DNA of 64,000 nt from Rhodomicrobium sp. R_RK_3. GTDB taxonomy: Bacteria; Pseudomonadota; Alphaproteobacteria; Rhizobiales; Rhodomicrobiaceae. The translations under genes were made by a program, and so were the position numbers. The stretch is from NCBI RefSeq assembly GCF_002198715.1, contig NZ_MWLK01000018.1:136970-200969 (forward strand), in the 5' to 3' direction. The notes under the pieces are model-generated. The model searched no databases, had not been told where the DNA came from, and saw nothing but the letters and a program-made list of their open reading frames with translations. Numbering within the stretch: position 1 is the first letter of the stretch; each line of letters starts with the position of its first letter. This document shows positions 50,083 through 58,427 of the stretch, one piece after another.

Positions 50083-50855
50083 TGGCGATGGAGCTGAAGC
50101 GCGTCACAGTCATTGCCGGCCGTGCGCGGCTGATCCAGGATGTCAGCCTGACGCTGGCGCCGGGCAAGCTGACCATCATTCTCGGGGCCAATGGCGCGGG
50201 CAAATCGACCGCGCTCAACGTGCTGGCGGGGGACCTGCGTCCCGCCGAGGGCGAGGTGCTGCTCGACGGGCGCCCGCTCGCCGCCTTCTCCGCCCGCGAA
50301 CTGGCGACGCGCCGCGCCGTGGTCTTGCAGCACGCGCCGATGAATTTTGCCCTTTGCGTGCATGAGGTGGTGGCGCTCGCCCGCGCGCCCTTCGGCTCCG
50401 CTGTCCGCAGCGATCACGCCGAGGAACGCGCCATTCGCACCATGGAGCTGACCGCGCTCGCGGCCCGGGATTATTCGACGCTGTCCGGCGGCGAGCGCCA
50501 GCGTGCGCAGATCGCCCGCGCGCTGGCCCAGCTCTGGCACGCCGGCGACACGCCGCCGACCTACCTGATGATGGACGAGCCGACCGCCCATCTGGACCTG
50601 AAGCACCAGATCACCGCCCTGGAAGCCGCCCGCCATTTCGCCGATGCTGGCGGCGGCGCGCTCTGCATCCTGCACGACATCGCGCTCGCCCGGGAATTCG
50701 CCGACGAGATCGTGTTGATGAAGGAGGGTCGGCTGATCGCCAGCGGCCCGGCCGCCGCGCTCCTCACCCCGGCCGCCATCGCGGATATTTACGGCATTTC
50801 CGACAGCCGCGCCCGGCGGCTCGCCGCAGCCTGGACGGAAGGGGCCGGGATTTAG
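50082..50855 (+). CDS. hmuV: Haem ABC transporter, ATP-binding protein
   Basis: The 257-residue ATPase has Walker A ILGANGAGKSTALNVLAGDL, a Q-loop near RRAVVLQHAPMNF, the signature LSGGERQRAQIARALAQLW, Walker B YLMMDEPTAHLDLKHQ and the switch His in CILHDIALAREFADEIVLM. The ATG at 50082 overlaps the hmuU stop by one base. It ends the haem operon and is convergent with the phosphoesterase gene. Confidence 0.92.
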   Translation: MAMELKRVTVIAGRARLIQDVSLTLAPGKLTIILGANGAGKSTALNVLAGDLRPAEGEVLLDGRPLAAFSARELATRRAVVLQHAPMNFALCVHEVVALARAPFGSAVRSDHAEERAIRTMELTALAARDYSTLSGGERQRAQIARALAQLWHAGDTPPTYLMMDEPTAHLDLKHQITALEAARHFADAGGGALCILHDIALAREFADEIVLMKEGRLIASGPAAALLTPAAIADIYGISDSRARRLAAAWTEGAGI

Positions 50856-50968
50856 AGCGGGCTGCTCGCGCGGCCGGAAGGGTCCGCCGGAAGGCGCGGC
50901 ACGCTTGGAGCCTTGGACACCCTGCGCATCCGCCGGCTTCACTTCCCTCTCCCATTGTGGCACCCCGC

Positions 50969-51808
50969 CTATTCGACCGGCCTTCCGCTTGCGTCGAAGA
51001 ACGGATGCGGGCCGGGGAACGCACCGATCGGCACCAGATGCGTCACCAACCGGCCGTGGGGGCCGCCTTCGGTTGCCTGCCAGCAATGCAGGTGGAAGCC
51101 CGGCGGCTCCAGGTGGAAGCTGGGCGGGGCGTGCGGCGCGAGGTCGAGGGTGACGGCGTGGGCGGGGCTCGGCGCGATGGAGGCGCCGCGCCCGGCAAGG
51201 CTGGTATGGACCGAGCGATGCACATGGCCGCAGACCACCGCCAGCACGTTCGGCCAGCGCATGAGGAGCGCCTCCAACTCGGACGCGCCTTGGCAATTCT
51301 GCACGTCCATATGGCGGATGCCGGTCAGGAAGGGCGGGTGATGCAGGGCGAGCAGCGCCGGGCGGTCGGGGGCGCTCGCGAGCACGCCCTCCAGCCACGC
51401 CAGATGGACGGGAAGCACCGCCCCATGCGGCGCGCCGGGCACGGTGGCGTCGAGCATGATGAGGCGCAACGGCCCGAGATCGGCGGCGTAGGACAGGTCA
51501 TCGCCCTGCGTCTGCCCGAACGGCGCCATATGTGCCAGGGCAAGCGCCATGGCGGCACGCTCGTCGTGATTGCCGGGCAGCGGCAGCACCGGCACGGCCA
51601 GCGGCGCGATCAGCTCCAGGAAATGCGCATATTCCTCGGCGGTGCCGAAATCGGTCAGATCGCCGGTGACGATGACGGCGTCAATCGGCAAGGCGCTCCG
51701 GGCGATGAAGTCGACGGCGCGGGCAAGGAAGGCCGCGGTATCGACGAGGCCATAGGCGACATGGCCCTTGGGGCGGATGTGGGTGTCGGTGAGCTGGGCG
51801 ATGTACAT
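50969..51808 (-). CDS. Metallophosphoesterase (CpdA/class III cyclic nucleotide PDE-like)
   Basis: The 279-residue protein has the full dimetal motif set: QLTDTHI, VTGDLTD, LPGNHDERAA, ALHHPP and VVCGHVHRSV. The family includes cAMP phosphodiesterase CpdA and phosphodiesterases acting on phospho-diesters such as glycerophospho compounds. It is the last gene of a LacI-controlled ABC importer operon, so it probably acts on the imported substrate inside the cell; no signal peptide is seen from the ATG at 51808. The compound is unknown. Confidence 0.85.
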   Translation of the reverse strand: MYIAQLTDTHIRPKGHVAYGLVDTAAFLARAVDFIARSALPIDAVIVTGDLTDFGTAEEYAHFLELIAPLAVPVLPLPGNHDERAAMALALAHMAPFGQTQGDDLSYAADLGPLRLIMLDATVPGAPHGAVLPVHLAWLEGVLASAPDRPALLALHHPPFLTGIRHMDVQNCQGASELEALLMRWPNVLAVVCGHVHRSVHTSLAGRGASIAPSPAHAVTLDLAPHAPPSFHLEPPGFHLHCWQATEGGPHGRLVTHLVPIGAFPGPHPFFDASGRPVE

Positions 51809-51828
51809 GCCGGTTGCGGCTCGCGAGG

Positions 51829-52863
51829 TCAGAGGAAGAGGAGGTCGGAGGCGGAGACGGCAAGGCCGGTCTCCTGGCCGGGCTGCCATGTCCGGCGGTT
51901 GTCGGTATCCGCGATGAGCGCCGGAGCGCCCTCGCCGGCGTCGAGATAGACACGCTGCGCCGCGCCGAGAAAATGGCAGCGCGCGACGCGGAAGCGCAAG
52001 GGGGCGCCGTCCGCCGGCGTCAGGCGGGCAGCCTCCGGGCGGAAGAAGGCGACGGCCTCCGCCGCATCGGCCCGGTCGACCGGCAGCCGTCCGGCGCGGG
52101 TCTCGAACACGCCGCCGCGGATGGCGCCCTCTAGCCGGTTCATCGTGCCGACGAAGGAGGCCACGAACCGGCTGGCGGGGCGGAAATAGATGTCGCGAGG
52201 CGTGCCGATCTGGGCGATCGCGCCCCGTTCCATGACGATGATGCGGTCGCCGAGCACCATGGCTTCGGCCTGGTCGTGGGTGACGTAGACCGAGGAAATG
52301 CGCAGCGTGCGGAGCAGGCCGTCGATCTCGGCGCGCAGATCCTCGCGCAAGGCGGCATCGAGCGCCGTTAGCGGTTCATCCAGCAGCAGCACGCGCGGCT
52401 TGACGGCCAGCGCCCGCGCCAGCGCGACCCGCTGGCGCTGGCCGCCGGAGAGCTGGTCGATGCGGCGTCCGCCGAATTCGGCGAGCCGCATCATGGCGAG
52501 AACCTCCTGCGCCTGCCCGAGCCGCGGCTGCCGGGGCACGCCCCGCACCCTCAGCCCATAGGCGACATTCTCGATCACCGACATGTTCGGAAACAGCGCA
52601 TAGGACTGGAACACCATGCCGACATTGCGCCGCTCGATCGGCAGCGGCGTGACGTCGGCGCCGTCGAACAGGACGCGCCCGCCCGGATCGGGGCCTTCCA
52701 GCCCAGCGATGATGCGCAGCGCCGTGGTCTTGCCGCAGCCCGAGGGGCCAAGGATGGCGATGCTCTCCCCCGCGCCGATCTCGAACGAGATGGGCGAGAG
52801 CGCCCGCGTGCCGTCGGCGAAGGTCTTGCCGCAAGCCTCGACGGTGATGGCGATGCCGGTCAT
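51829..52863 (-). CDS. ABC importer ATP-binding protein (PotA/FbpC/PhnT type)
   Basis: The 344-residue ATPase has Walker A LGPSGCGKTTALRIIAGLEG, Q-loop VGMVFQSYALFPNMSVIENV, signature LSGGQRQRVALARALAV, Walker B VLLLDEPLTALDAAL and switch His VYVTHDQAEAM. A C-terminal TOBE-like domain follows. It starts by a four-base overlap with the permease gene and ends 20 bases before the phosphoesterase start. Confidence 0.9.
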   Translation of the reverse strand: MTGIAITVEACGKTFADGTRALSPISFEIGAGESIAILGPSGCGKTTALRIIAGLEGPDPGGRVLFDGADVTPLPIERRNVGMVFQSYALFPNMSVIENVAYGLRVRGVPRQPRLGQAQEVLAMMRLAEFGGRRIDQLSGGQRQRVALARALAVKPRVLLLDEPLTALDAALREDLRAEIDGLLRTLRISSVYVTHDQAEAMVLGDRIIVMERGAIAQIGTPRDIYFRPASRFVASFVGTMNRLEGAIRGGVFETRAGRLPVDRADAAEAVAFFRPEAARLTPADGAPLRFRVARCHFLGAAQRVYLDAGEGAPALIADTDNRRTWQPGQETGLAVSASDLLFL

Positions 52864-53699
52864 GGCCGTATCTCCTCGGCAGGCTGTCCGGTCCGGTTGC
52901 GCGCGCCCGTCTGATCGAGGCTCGCGGCGAAGAGCTGCAACCCGATCAGCAGCGGCACGATCATGATGAAGAAGATCAGCGTATAGGCGCTGGCGATCTC
53001 CAGCCGCATCGAGGCGTAGCTGTCGGCGAGCCCGACGGGCAGCGTCTTGGTGAGCGGGGTGTGCAGCATCCAGGTGAGGTTGAACTCGCCGATGGAGAGC
53101 GTCATCACCATCAGCGCGCCGGCAAGGATGCCGGGCCGGGCGTTCGGCAGGATGACATGGGCGAAGCGCTGCCAGGGCGTTGCGCCGAGGCTTGCCGCGC
53201 CCTCTTCCAGCGTGCGCGCGTCGATGCCGGCGAGCACCGCCATCACCGAGCGCACCATGAAGGGCAGCGTATAGAGCACATGGCCGACGAGAATGAACGC
53301 CCAGCTCTTGCGAAAATCGCCGAAGCCGCCATAGGTCACCAGCAGCGCCAGCGCGATGGCGAGGCCGGGAATGGCCAGCGGCAGGGTAATGATTTCCTCC
53401 ACGGCGCGCGCGCCGCGCGAGGGATGCCGGTTGAGCACATAGGCGGCGGGCACGCCGATCAGCAGTGTCGCGGCCACGGTCGCCAGCGCGATTTGCAGCG
53501 ACAGGAACACGGTGCCGGCATAGAGGGTCCAGACCTCGGCGACCCAGTCGATGGTCGCGCCGCTGCGCCAGATGCCCTGAAAATAATTGGCGGTGACGCC
53601 GGCCGCCAGCGACAGGATCACCGGGACGATCATGAAGGCGCTGACCAAAAAGGTCACGCCGGCGCCGAGCGCGCGGATGAGGGGCGATGTGCGCTGCAT
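52860..53699 (-). CDS. ABC importer permease (PotC/PhnV type)
   Basis: The 279-residue protein has six hydrophobic helices and the EAA loop GIDARTLEEGAASLGATPWQ, then RFAHVILPNARPGILAG, which contacts the ATPase. It starts four bases before the end of the other permease and overlaps the ATPase start by four. It is the second permease of the same importer. Confidence 0.9.
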   Translation of the reverse strand: MQRTSPLIRALGAGVTFLVSAFMIVPVILSLAAGVTANYFQGIWRSGATIDWVAEVWTLYAGTVFLSLQIALATVAATLLIGVPAAYVLNRHPSRGARAVEEIITLPLAIPGLAIALALLVTYGGFGDFRKSWAFILVGHVLYTLPFMVRSVMAVLAGIDARTLEEGAASLGATPWQRFAHVILPNARPGILAGALMVMTLSIGEFNLTWMLHTPLTKTLPVGLADSYASMRLEIASAYTLIFFIMIVPLLIGLQLFAASLDQTGARNRTGQPAEEIRP

Positions 53700-53703
53700 C
53701 TTG

Positions 53704-54522
53704 CTACCCCGCCGCCGCCACGCCCGAGCCCGATGCCGAGCGCGCGATGGTCAGCGCCAGCCAGGTGATCGCGCCGAGCAGGATCGACAGCGCCGAGGCG
53801 ACGGCGACATTCGCGTTGAGGGTGAATTCGGTATAGATCAGCATGGGAAGCACATCGATGTTGGTGGCGAGCGTGAAAGCGGTGCCGAAAGCGCCCATGG
53901 CGGTCGCAAAGCACAGCGCGCCGGAAGCGGTCAGCGCGGGGCCGAGCGCCGGCAGCACGATATGGGCCAGCACCCGCCACGGTCCCGCGCCGAGCGAGCG
54001 GGCGGCTTCCTCGAGCGCCGGATCGAGCTTTTCCGCCGCCGCCATCACCGTCAGCAGCACGCGGGGGATCGAGAAGTAGAGATAGCCGACGAGCAGCCCC
54101 GCCGCCGAATAGGCGAAGACGATTTTTTCGCCCGTCACCGCCTGCGAGACTGTGCCGACGAGGCCCTGCCGTCCCGCCAGGAGGATCACCAGGAAGCCGA
54201 CCACCACGCCGGGGAAGGCGAGCGGGAAGGTCAGCAGCGCGATGACGAAGCCGCGCCCCGGAAAGCGGGTGCGGGCGAGGAACAGCGCGACGACGGTCGC
54301 CAGCACGAGGGTGAGGATCGTGGTCAGTGCGGCCACGCCCAGCGTCGCGCCGAGCGTCGCGAGATAGCGCGGCGTGGCGAGAATGGCGGCATAGGTGAGC
54401 GTCCCGTCGCCACTGAAGAGGCTGCGCATGGCCAGTTGCGCCATCGGCAGCAGGAAGAACGCCGCGACGAAGATCGCCAGCGGCAGCACGAGGATGACGG
54501 CGAAGCGCGATTGCTGGGTCAT
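53704..54522 (-). CDS. ABC importer permease (PotB/PhnU type)
   Basis: The 272-residue protein has six hydrophobic helices, starting MTQQSRFAVILVLPLAIFVA. The EAA loop is LDPALEEAARSLGAGPWRVL, then AHIVLPALGPALTASGAL. The ATG at 54522 is chosen because the first helix begins there; the frame runs on upstream to 54555. It follows the binding-protein gene after 70 bases. Confidence 0.9.
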   Translation of the reverse strand: MTQQSRFAVILVLPLAIFVAAFFLLPMAQLAMRSLFSGDGTLTYAAILATPRYLATLGATLGVAALTTILTLVLATVVALFLARTRFPGRGFVIALLTFPLAFPGVVVGFLVILLAGRQGLVGTVSQAVTGEKIVFAYSAAGLLVGYLYFSIPRVLLTVMAAAEKLDPALEEAARSLGAGPWRVLAHIVLPALGPALTASGALCFATAMGAFGTAFTLATNIDVLPMLIYTEFTLNANVAVASALSILLGAITWLALTIARSASGSGVAAAG

Positions 54523-54592
54523 GGGGCACTCGGCAAGGGACCGCCCGGCAGGCACGCCTCCGGGCGGTCGGTGATCCGATCAGGCGAAAACC

Positions 54593-55600
54593 TCAGCGCA
54601 CCTCGGCGAGATAGCGGTCGGAAAAGCCCTTCTGCACCTTCTCCATCTCGGCGTAGTCGACGGGTTTCGCGCGCGCATAGTCGGCATCGGGGAGGAATTT
54701 TTTCGCGACCGCCTCGTCGAGCTTCACCGGGCGCGCCGGCTTCAGATAGGCGTTCGCCCAGAGGGCCTGGCCTTTGTCGGACAGGAGATAATCCAGCACC
54801 TTCTTGGCGTTGGCGCTGTTGGGCGCGCCCTTCACCAGGCCTACGACATAGGGCACGACCACGCTGCCCTCGCAGGGCAGCACGAAGGCGAACTTGCCCT
54901 TCTCGGTGTTCTGGGCGCGGTAGGCGTTGAAATCGTAATCGAACAGGATCGGGATCTCGCCCGAGACGACGCGGGCGTAGGAGGTCTGCTTGGGAACGAT
55001 CGGCGCGTTCTTCTGCAACTCCTTGAAATAGCCGATCGCCTTGTCGAAATCGCCGAGCCTGCCGCCCAAGGCCTCGTTCACCGCCACCGCGCCGACATAG
55101 CCGACAAATGCCGAGGACGGGTCGAGATAGCCGACGAGGCCCTTATAGTCCGGCTTCAGCAGGTCGGCCCAGCATTGCGGCACCGGCTTGCCGCCGAGCG
55201 CTTCGACATTCACGAACAGGCCCATGGTCCCGGAATGGATGGTGAACCAGTGGCCTTCCGGGTCCTTCAGCCCCTCCGGGATCTGGTCGAAGCCTTGCGG
55301 CTTGAACGGCTCGGTCAGCCCTTCCGCCTTGGCCTTGATGCCGAAGGTCACGCCGAGATAGGCGATATCGGCGACCGGATTGGCCTTTTCCGCAATGAGC
55401 TGGGCGATGGCCTGGCCGGAATTCTTGTTGTCGTGCGGCATGTCGATGCCGAGATCGGCCTTGATGGCCTTGAGCATCGACGCCCAGTCGGCCCATTGCG
55501 GCGGGCAATTGTAGCAGATGGCATCGGCAGCTGCGGCCGGCGCGGGCGCCGAGAACAGAAATGCGAGGCCGATGACGGCGCCGCGCAGGATGGTCAGCAT
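54593..55600 (-). CDS. ABC importer substrate-binding protein (family 1/PhnS-like)
   Basis: The 335-residue protein has a signal peptide (MLTILRGAVIGLAFLFSAPA, cut near AAAADA). The mature part resembles family 1 solute-binding proteins for Fe3+, thiamine, spermidine or 2-aminoethylphosphonate. It has a Cys pair at the mature start (AICYNCPPQWADW) and blocks such as DIAYLGVTFGIKAKAEGL, and LVGYLDPSSAFVGYVGAVAV. The substrate cannot be told. It is the second gene of the LacI operon. Confidence 0.88.
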   Translation of the reverse strand: MLTILRGAVIGLAFLFSAPAPAAAADAICYNCPPQWADWASMLKAIKADLGIDMPHDNKNSGQAIAQLIAEKANPVADIAYLGVTFGIKAKAEGLTEPFKPQGFDQIPEGLKDPEGHWFTIHSGTMGLFVNVEALGGKPVPQCWADLLKPDYKGLVGYLDPSSAFVGYVGAVAVNEALGGRLGDFDKAIGYFKELQKNAPIVPKQTSYARVVSGEIPILFDYDFNAYRAQNTEKGKFAFVLPCEGSVVVPYVVGLVKGAPNSANAKKVLDYLLSDKGQALWANAYLKPARPVKLDEAVAKKFLPDADYARAKPVDYAEMEKVQKGFSDRYLAEVR

Positions 55601-55620
55601 GAAACGCTCCTTCTTGAAGA

Positions 55621-56703
55621 TCAGCTTGGCCGGGCGGGCGAGCGGCGCTCGCTTTTTCCAGCCCTCCCGCCCGGCACGGCGGCGAGCGTGCCGCCCGGGC
55701 GAAACTCGTAGGGCAGCAGCTCGACGGCGGGGGCGGTGTCCTCCGCGCCGGACAGAATGGTCATGAGGCGGCGCATGGCCCGCTCGCCCATCGCGCGGGT
55801 CGGGGTGGCGACGGTGGCCAGCGACGGGCTGACCATGCGGCCGAAGGCGATCCCGTCGAAGCCGGTGACGGAGAGATCGCCGGGCACGGCGCGTCCGATA
55901 AGGCGAAGCGCCGCGATCACCGAAAGGGCGAGCAGGTCGTTCGAGCAGAGGAGCGCGGTGGGGTTGCCGAGCCTCGGCAGGGCGCGTTCCAGGACGGCGG
56001 CGTGATCGTCGATGCCGGCGAGATAGTCCAGCTCCAGCAGGGCAGGGGCGGCGAGGCCGGCCTCCGCCATCGCCGCCTTGCAGCCCTCGAAGCGGAGCGC
56101 CGAGCGGTCGGTGGTGCGGAAGGGGCCGCCAATATAGGCGACGCGCCGATGGCCCAGCGCGATGAGCCGCCGGGTGAGGCCGGCGGCAGCGCCGTGATTG
56201 TCGACGGTGACGGCGCGCCGGCCCGGCTGCCGGGGCCGATTGTGCAGCAGAATGTAGGGCACGCCCGCCCCGTCCAGCCGCTTGAGCGCGGTGCTGGAGG
56301 CCGCGTCGGCGACGGTCAGGATCAGCGCCTCGACGCGCTGGTGCAGCAGCGTTTCGACGCTGTCGTCCTCATGCGCCGGATCATAGTCGGTTGCCGACAG
56401 CAGGAGCTGGCGTCCCGCGCCCCGCGCCACCGCCTCGATGCCGGCGAGCGAGGCGGCGAAGACCGGATTGGTGAAGCTGGGAACGATGACGCCGATCGCG
56501 CGCACGCGCTGGGTGCGCAGCGACTGCCCCAGAATATTCGGCCTGAAGCCGAGATCGGCGATGGCCGCCTCGACCCGCGCCCGTGTGTCGGCGCTCGACG
56601 GGCCGGAGCCGTTGATGACCCGCGATACCGTGGCGACCGAGCAGCCCGCGCGCTCGGCCACCACCCGTATCGTCTTGCGCCGCTCCGTCGCTTGCTCCGG
56701 CAT
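55621..56703 (-). CDS. LacI-family transcriptional repressor
   Basis: The 360-residue protein has the LacI helix-turn-helix (IRVVAERAGCSVATVSRVIN, then GSGPSSADTRARVEAAI). The hinge is LGFRPNILGQSLRTQRVRAI. A periplasmic-binding-protein-like effector domain follows (VPSFTNPVFAASLAGIEAVA, CSNDLLALSVIAALR, VTGFDGIAFGRMVSPSLATV). It is the first gene of the importer operon and a perfect operator lies just before it, so autoregulation is likely. The effector is probably the imported compound or its product. Confidence 0.93.
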   Translation of the reverse strand: MPEQATERRKTIRVVAERAGCSVATVSRVINGSGPSSADTRARVEAAIADLGFRPNILGQSLRTQRVRAIGVIVPSFTNPVFAASLAGIEAVARGAGRQLLLSATDYDPAHEDDSVETLLHQRVEALILTVADAASSTALKRLDGAGVPYILLHNRPRQPGRRAVTVDNHGAAAGLTRRLIALGHRRVAYIGGPFRTTDRSALRFEGCKAAMAEAGLAAPALLELDYLAGIDDHAAVLERALPRLGNPTALLCSNDLLALSVIAALRLIGRAVPGDLSVTGFDGIAFGRMVSPSLATVATPTRAMGERAMRRLMTILSGAEDTAPAVELLPYEFRPGGTLAAVPGGRAGKSERRSPARPS

Positions 56704-56722
56704 GGTCCGCTCTGGCCGTCAG

Positions 56723-56736
56723 TGGAAACGTTTCCA
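56723..56736 (-). promoter_or_regulatory. LacI-family operator, perfect 14-bp palindrome
   Basis: TGGAAACGTTTCCA is a perfect palindrome with the central CG typical of LacI/GalR-family operators. It ends 19 bases before the repressor ATG at 56703. It should control the whole lacI-importer-phosphoesterase operon. Confidence 0.8.
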
Positions 56737-56818
56737 GAGCTGATAGCCGGTCACGATTACAGGCCTGTGACACTCACCGATGGCCGCCGCGCGCGCCCGG
56801 TTGCCTCGGCGGCATGGA

Positions 56819-57613
56819 CTAGGATCTGTAGTCGGGCTCCAGGCGATCCAGCACGCGCTTGACGCTCTCCAAATGCAGCCGCGCACTCTCCGGATCGCCC
56901 TCCCGCATCTGCCGTGCGGTGTCGCGGGCGACTGCCACAGGGACCGGGATCAGCGGCCTGCCGCTGCTCATGGCCTTGAGCTGCACTTCGGCGGCGCGCT
57001 CGAGATAGTAGAGATCGTCCCAGGCTTCGGCGATGTTCGGAGCGCACACCATGACGCCGTGGTTCTTCATGAACAGGATGTCGTTGCCTTCGAGGACGCT
57101 CGCGATCCTGTCGCCCTCGCGTTCGTCGAGGGCAAGGCCGTTATAACGCTCGTCCACGGCCGTCCGGCCATAGAATTTGAGCGCCGTCTGCCCCGCCCAG
57201 GCGAGCGGCTCCCCCTCGATCATGCTAAGGGCCGTGGCATTCGGCATATGGGTATGGAATGCCGCCCCGATATGCGGGGACATCCGGTGCAGCCGCGCAT
57301 GGATAAAGAAGGCCGTCGCTTCAGGGTAACCATCGCCGGCGACGATATGACCGTCGAAATCGCAGATCAAAAGGCTCGATGCGGTTATCTCCTGAAAGGC
57401 CCACCCGAACCGGTTGACGAGAAACAAATCGGGATGCCCCGGGACCAGCGCGGAGAAATGGTTGCAAATTCCCTCCTCCAGCCCCTGGCGGGCAGCCGCT
57501 CGAAAGCACGCGGCCAAATCGACGCGCGCCTGCCAGATCTCATCCGTATCGAGGTGGATGCCTCGAAGGCCGGCGGGCGCTTCCGTTTCCTTCCGGGTCA
57601 GCTCGTGAGCCAC
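56819..57613 (-). CDS. Class II aldolase/adducin-family protein
   Basis: The 264-residue protein has the fold of fuculose/ribulose phosphate aldolases: VDLAACFRAAARQGLEEGIC, then NHFSALVPGHPDLFLVN. Zinc-ligand His are expected in AAFHTHMPNATALSM, and FMKNHGVMVCAPNIAEAWDD follows. The GTG at 57613 has GGAGG five bases upstream and fits. Many members of this branch (without a sugar-phosphate loop) have unknown substrates. It forms an operon with an HAD gene and lies divergent from a LysR regulator. Confidence 0.88.
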   Translation of the reverse strand: MAHELTRKETEAPAGLRGIHLDTDEIWQARVDLAACFRAAARQGLEEGICNHFSALVPGHPDLFLVNRFGWAFQEITASSLLICDFDGHIVAGDGYPEATAFFIHARLHRMSPHIGAAFHTHMPNATALSMIEGEPLAWAGQTALKFYGRTAVDERYNGLALDEREGDRIASVLEGNDILFMKNHGVMVCAPNIAEAWDDLYYLERAAEVQLKAMSSGRPLIPVPVAVARDTARQMREGDPESARLHLESVKRVLDRLEPDYRS

Positions 57614-57635
57614 AAATTCCTCCTTTCGATATTGG

Positions 57636-58337
57636 TTACATCCATCCGGCGTCGGCAAGGATTTGCGGAACCTGATCGAGTCTTGAGGCCACCGCCTCCA
57701 ACTCATAATCGCCGAGAGGCTTTCGCCCGGTGCCGCGGTCGATCCAGATCGCCCGGAAACCGAGGGCGCGCGCGGCAACAAGATCGAGATGCGGGCTCGC
57801 GCAGATGTGCACCAATTGATGCTTCTCAATGCCGAGAGTCGTCCACGCGTATCGGAAGATTTCGGCCGATGGCTTGTAGGCTCGGGCGTGTTGCGCCGTC
57901 ACGACCTTGTCGACATGACCGCCGAGCTGGGCGACGTTACCCGCGATGATCGCATCGTCGGTGTTCGAAATGATCGCCAGCTTGAACCCTGCGGCCTTTA
58001 ATCTTCCAAGACTGTCCACGACCTCGGGAAAGGGCGGCATCTTGCCGATGGCCGAGGTCAGGATGTCTGCGTCTCTGTCCCCGGAGACAAGCGACAGCTC
58101 GGCCATGGCAAGCCTCAGCGCTTTCGCCGCGACATCCTTGAAGCAAAGCTCCGGGCGCTGCTGCTCCAGCCGGTGCTCGTGCCGATCATAGATCTCGATA
58201 AAGCGGTGAGGGTCGATCGCCAAGCCGCTGCGGGCGAGAATGCGATCCACCGCCGCTAACAGCCCTTCATCCCATTGAATGAGGGTTCCGTAGCAGTCGA
58301 AGGTAAGCCATTCGGGGCGAGGACCCGTCATTGTCAT
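57636..58337 (-). CDS. HAD-superfamily hydrolase (haloacid dehalogenase type II-like)
   Basis: The 233-residue protein has motif I LTFDCYGTLIQWDEGLL with the nucleophile Asp, motif II LAIISNTDDAIIAGNVAQLG, motif III Lys in ARAYKPSAEIFRYAW and the last block ICASPHLDLVAARALGFRAI, then WIDRGTGRKPLG. This order is that of type II 2-haloacid dehalogenases, but the acidic residues of motif IV are partly replaced. It is the first gene of the aldolase operon. The reaction is not known. Confidence 0.85.
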   Translation of the reverse strand: MTMTGPRPEWLTFDCYGTLIQWDEGLLAAVDRILARSGLAIDPHRFIEIYDRHEHRLEQQRPELCFKDVAAKALRLAMAELSLVSGDRDADILTSAIGKMPPFPEVVDSLGRLKAAGFKLAIISNTDDAIIAGNVAQLGGHVDKVVTAQHARAYKPSAEIFRYAWTTLGIEKHQLVHICASPHLDLVAARALGFRAIWIDRGTGRKPLGDYELEAVASRLDQVPQILADAGWM

Positions 58338-58363
58338 CCGAAACCTCTTAAAATTACGAGGAT

Positions 58364-58427
58364 ATTGACAAGCCAGCCCTTTATTTGGAAATTATATATC
58401 ACAATCATCGATATTGGTTTTGTCAAT
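58364..58427. promoter_or_regulatory. Divergent promoter/operator region of the LysR gene
   Basis: ATTGACAA (58364-58371) and TTGTCAAT (58420-58427) are exact inverted copies 48 bases apart. The right copy gives a minus-strand -35 TTGACA, with TGTGAT (58403-58398) 17 bases on as -10 of the HAD/aldolase operon. The left copy offers a TTGACA for the plus strand. The 88-base AT-rich gap is where the LysR protein should bind. Confidence 0.5.
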
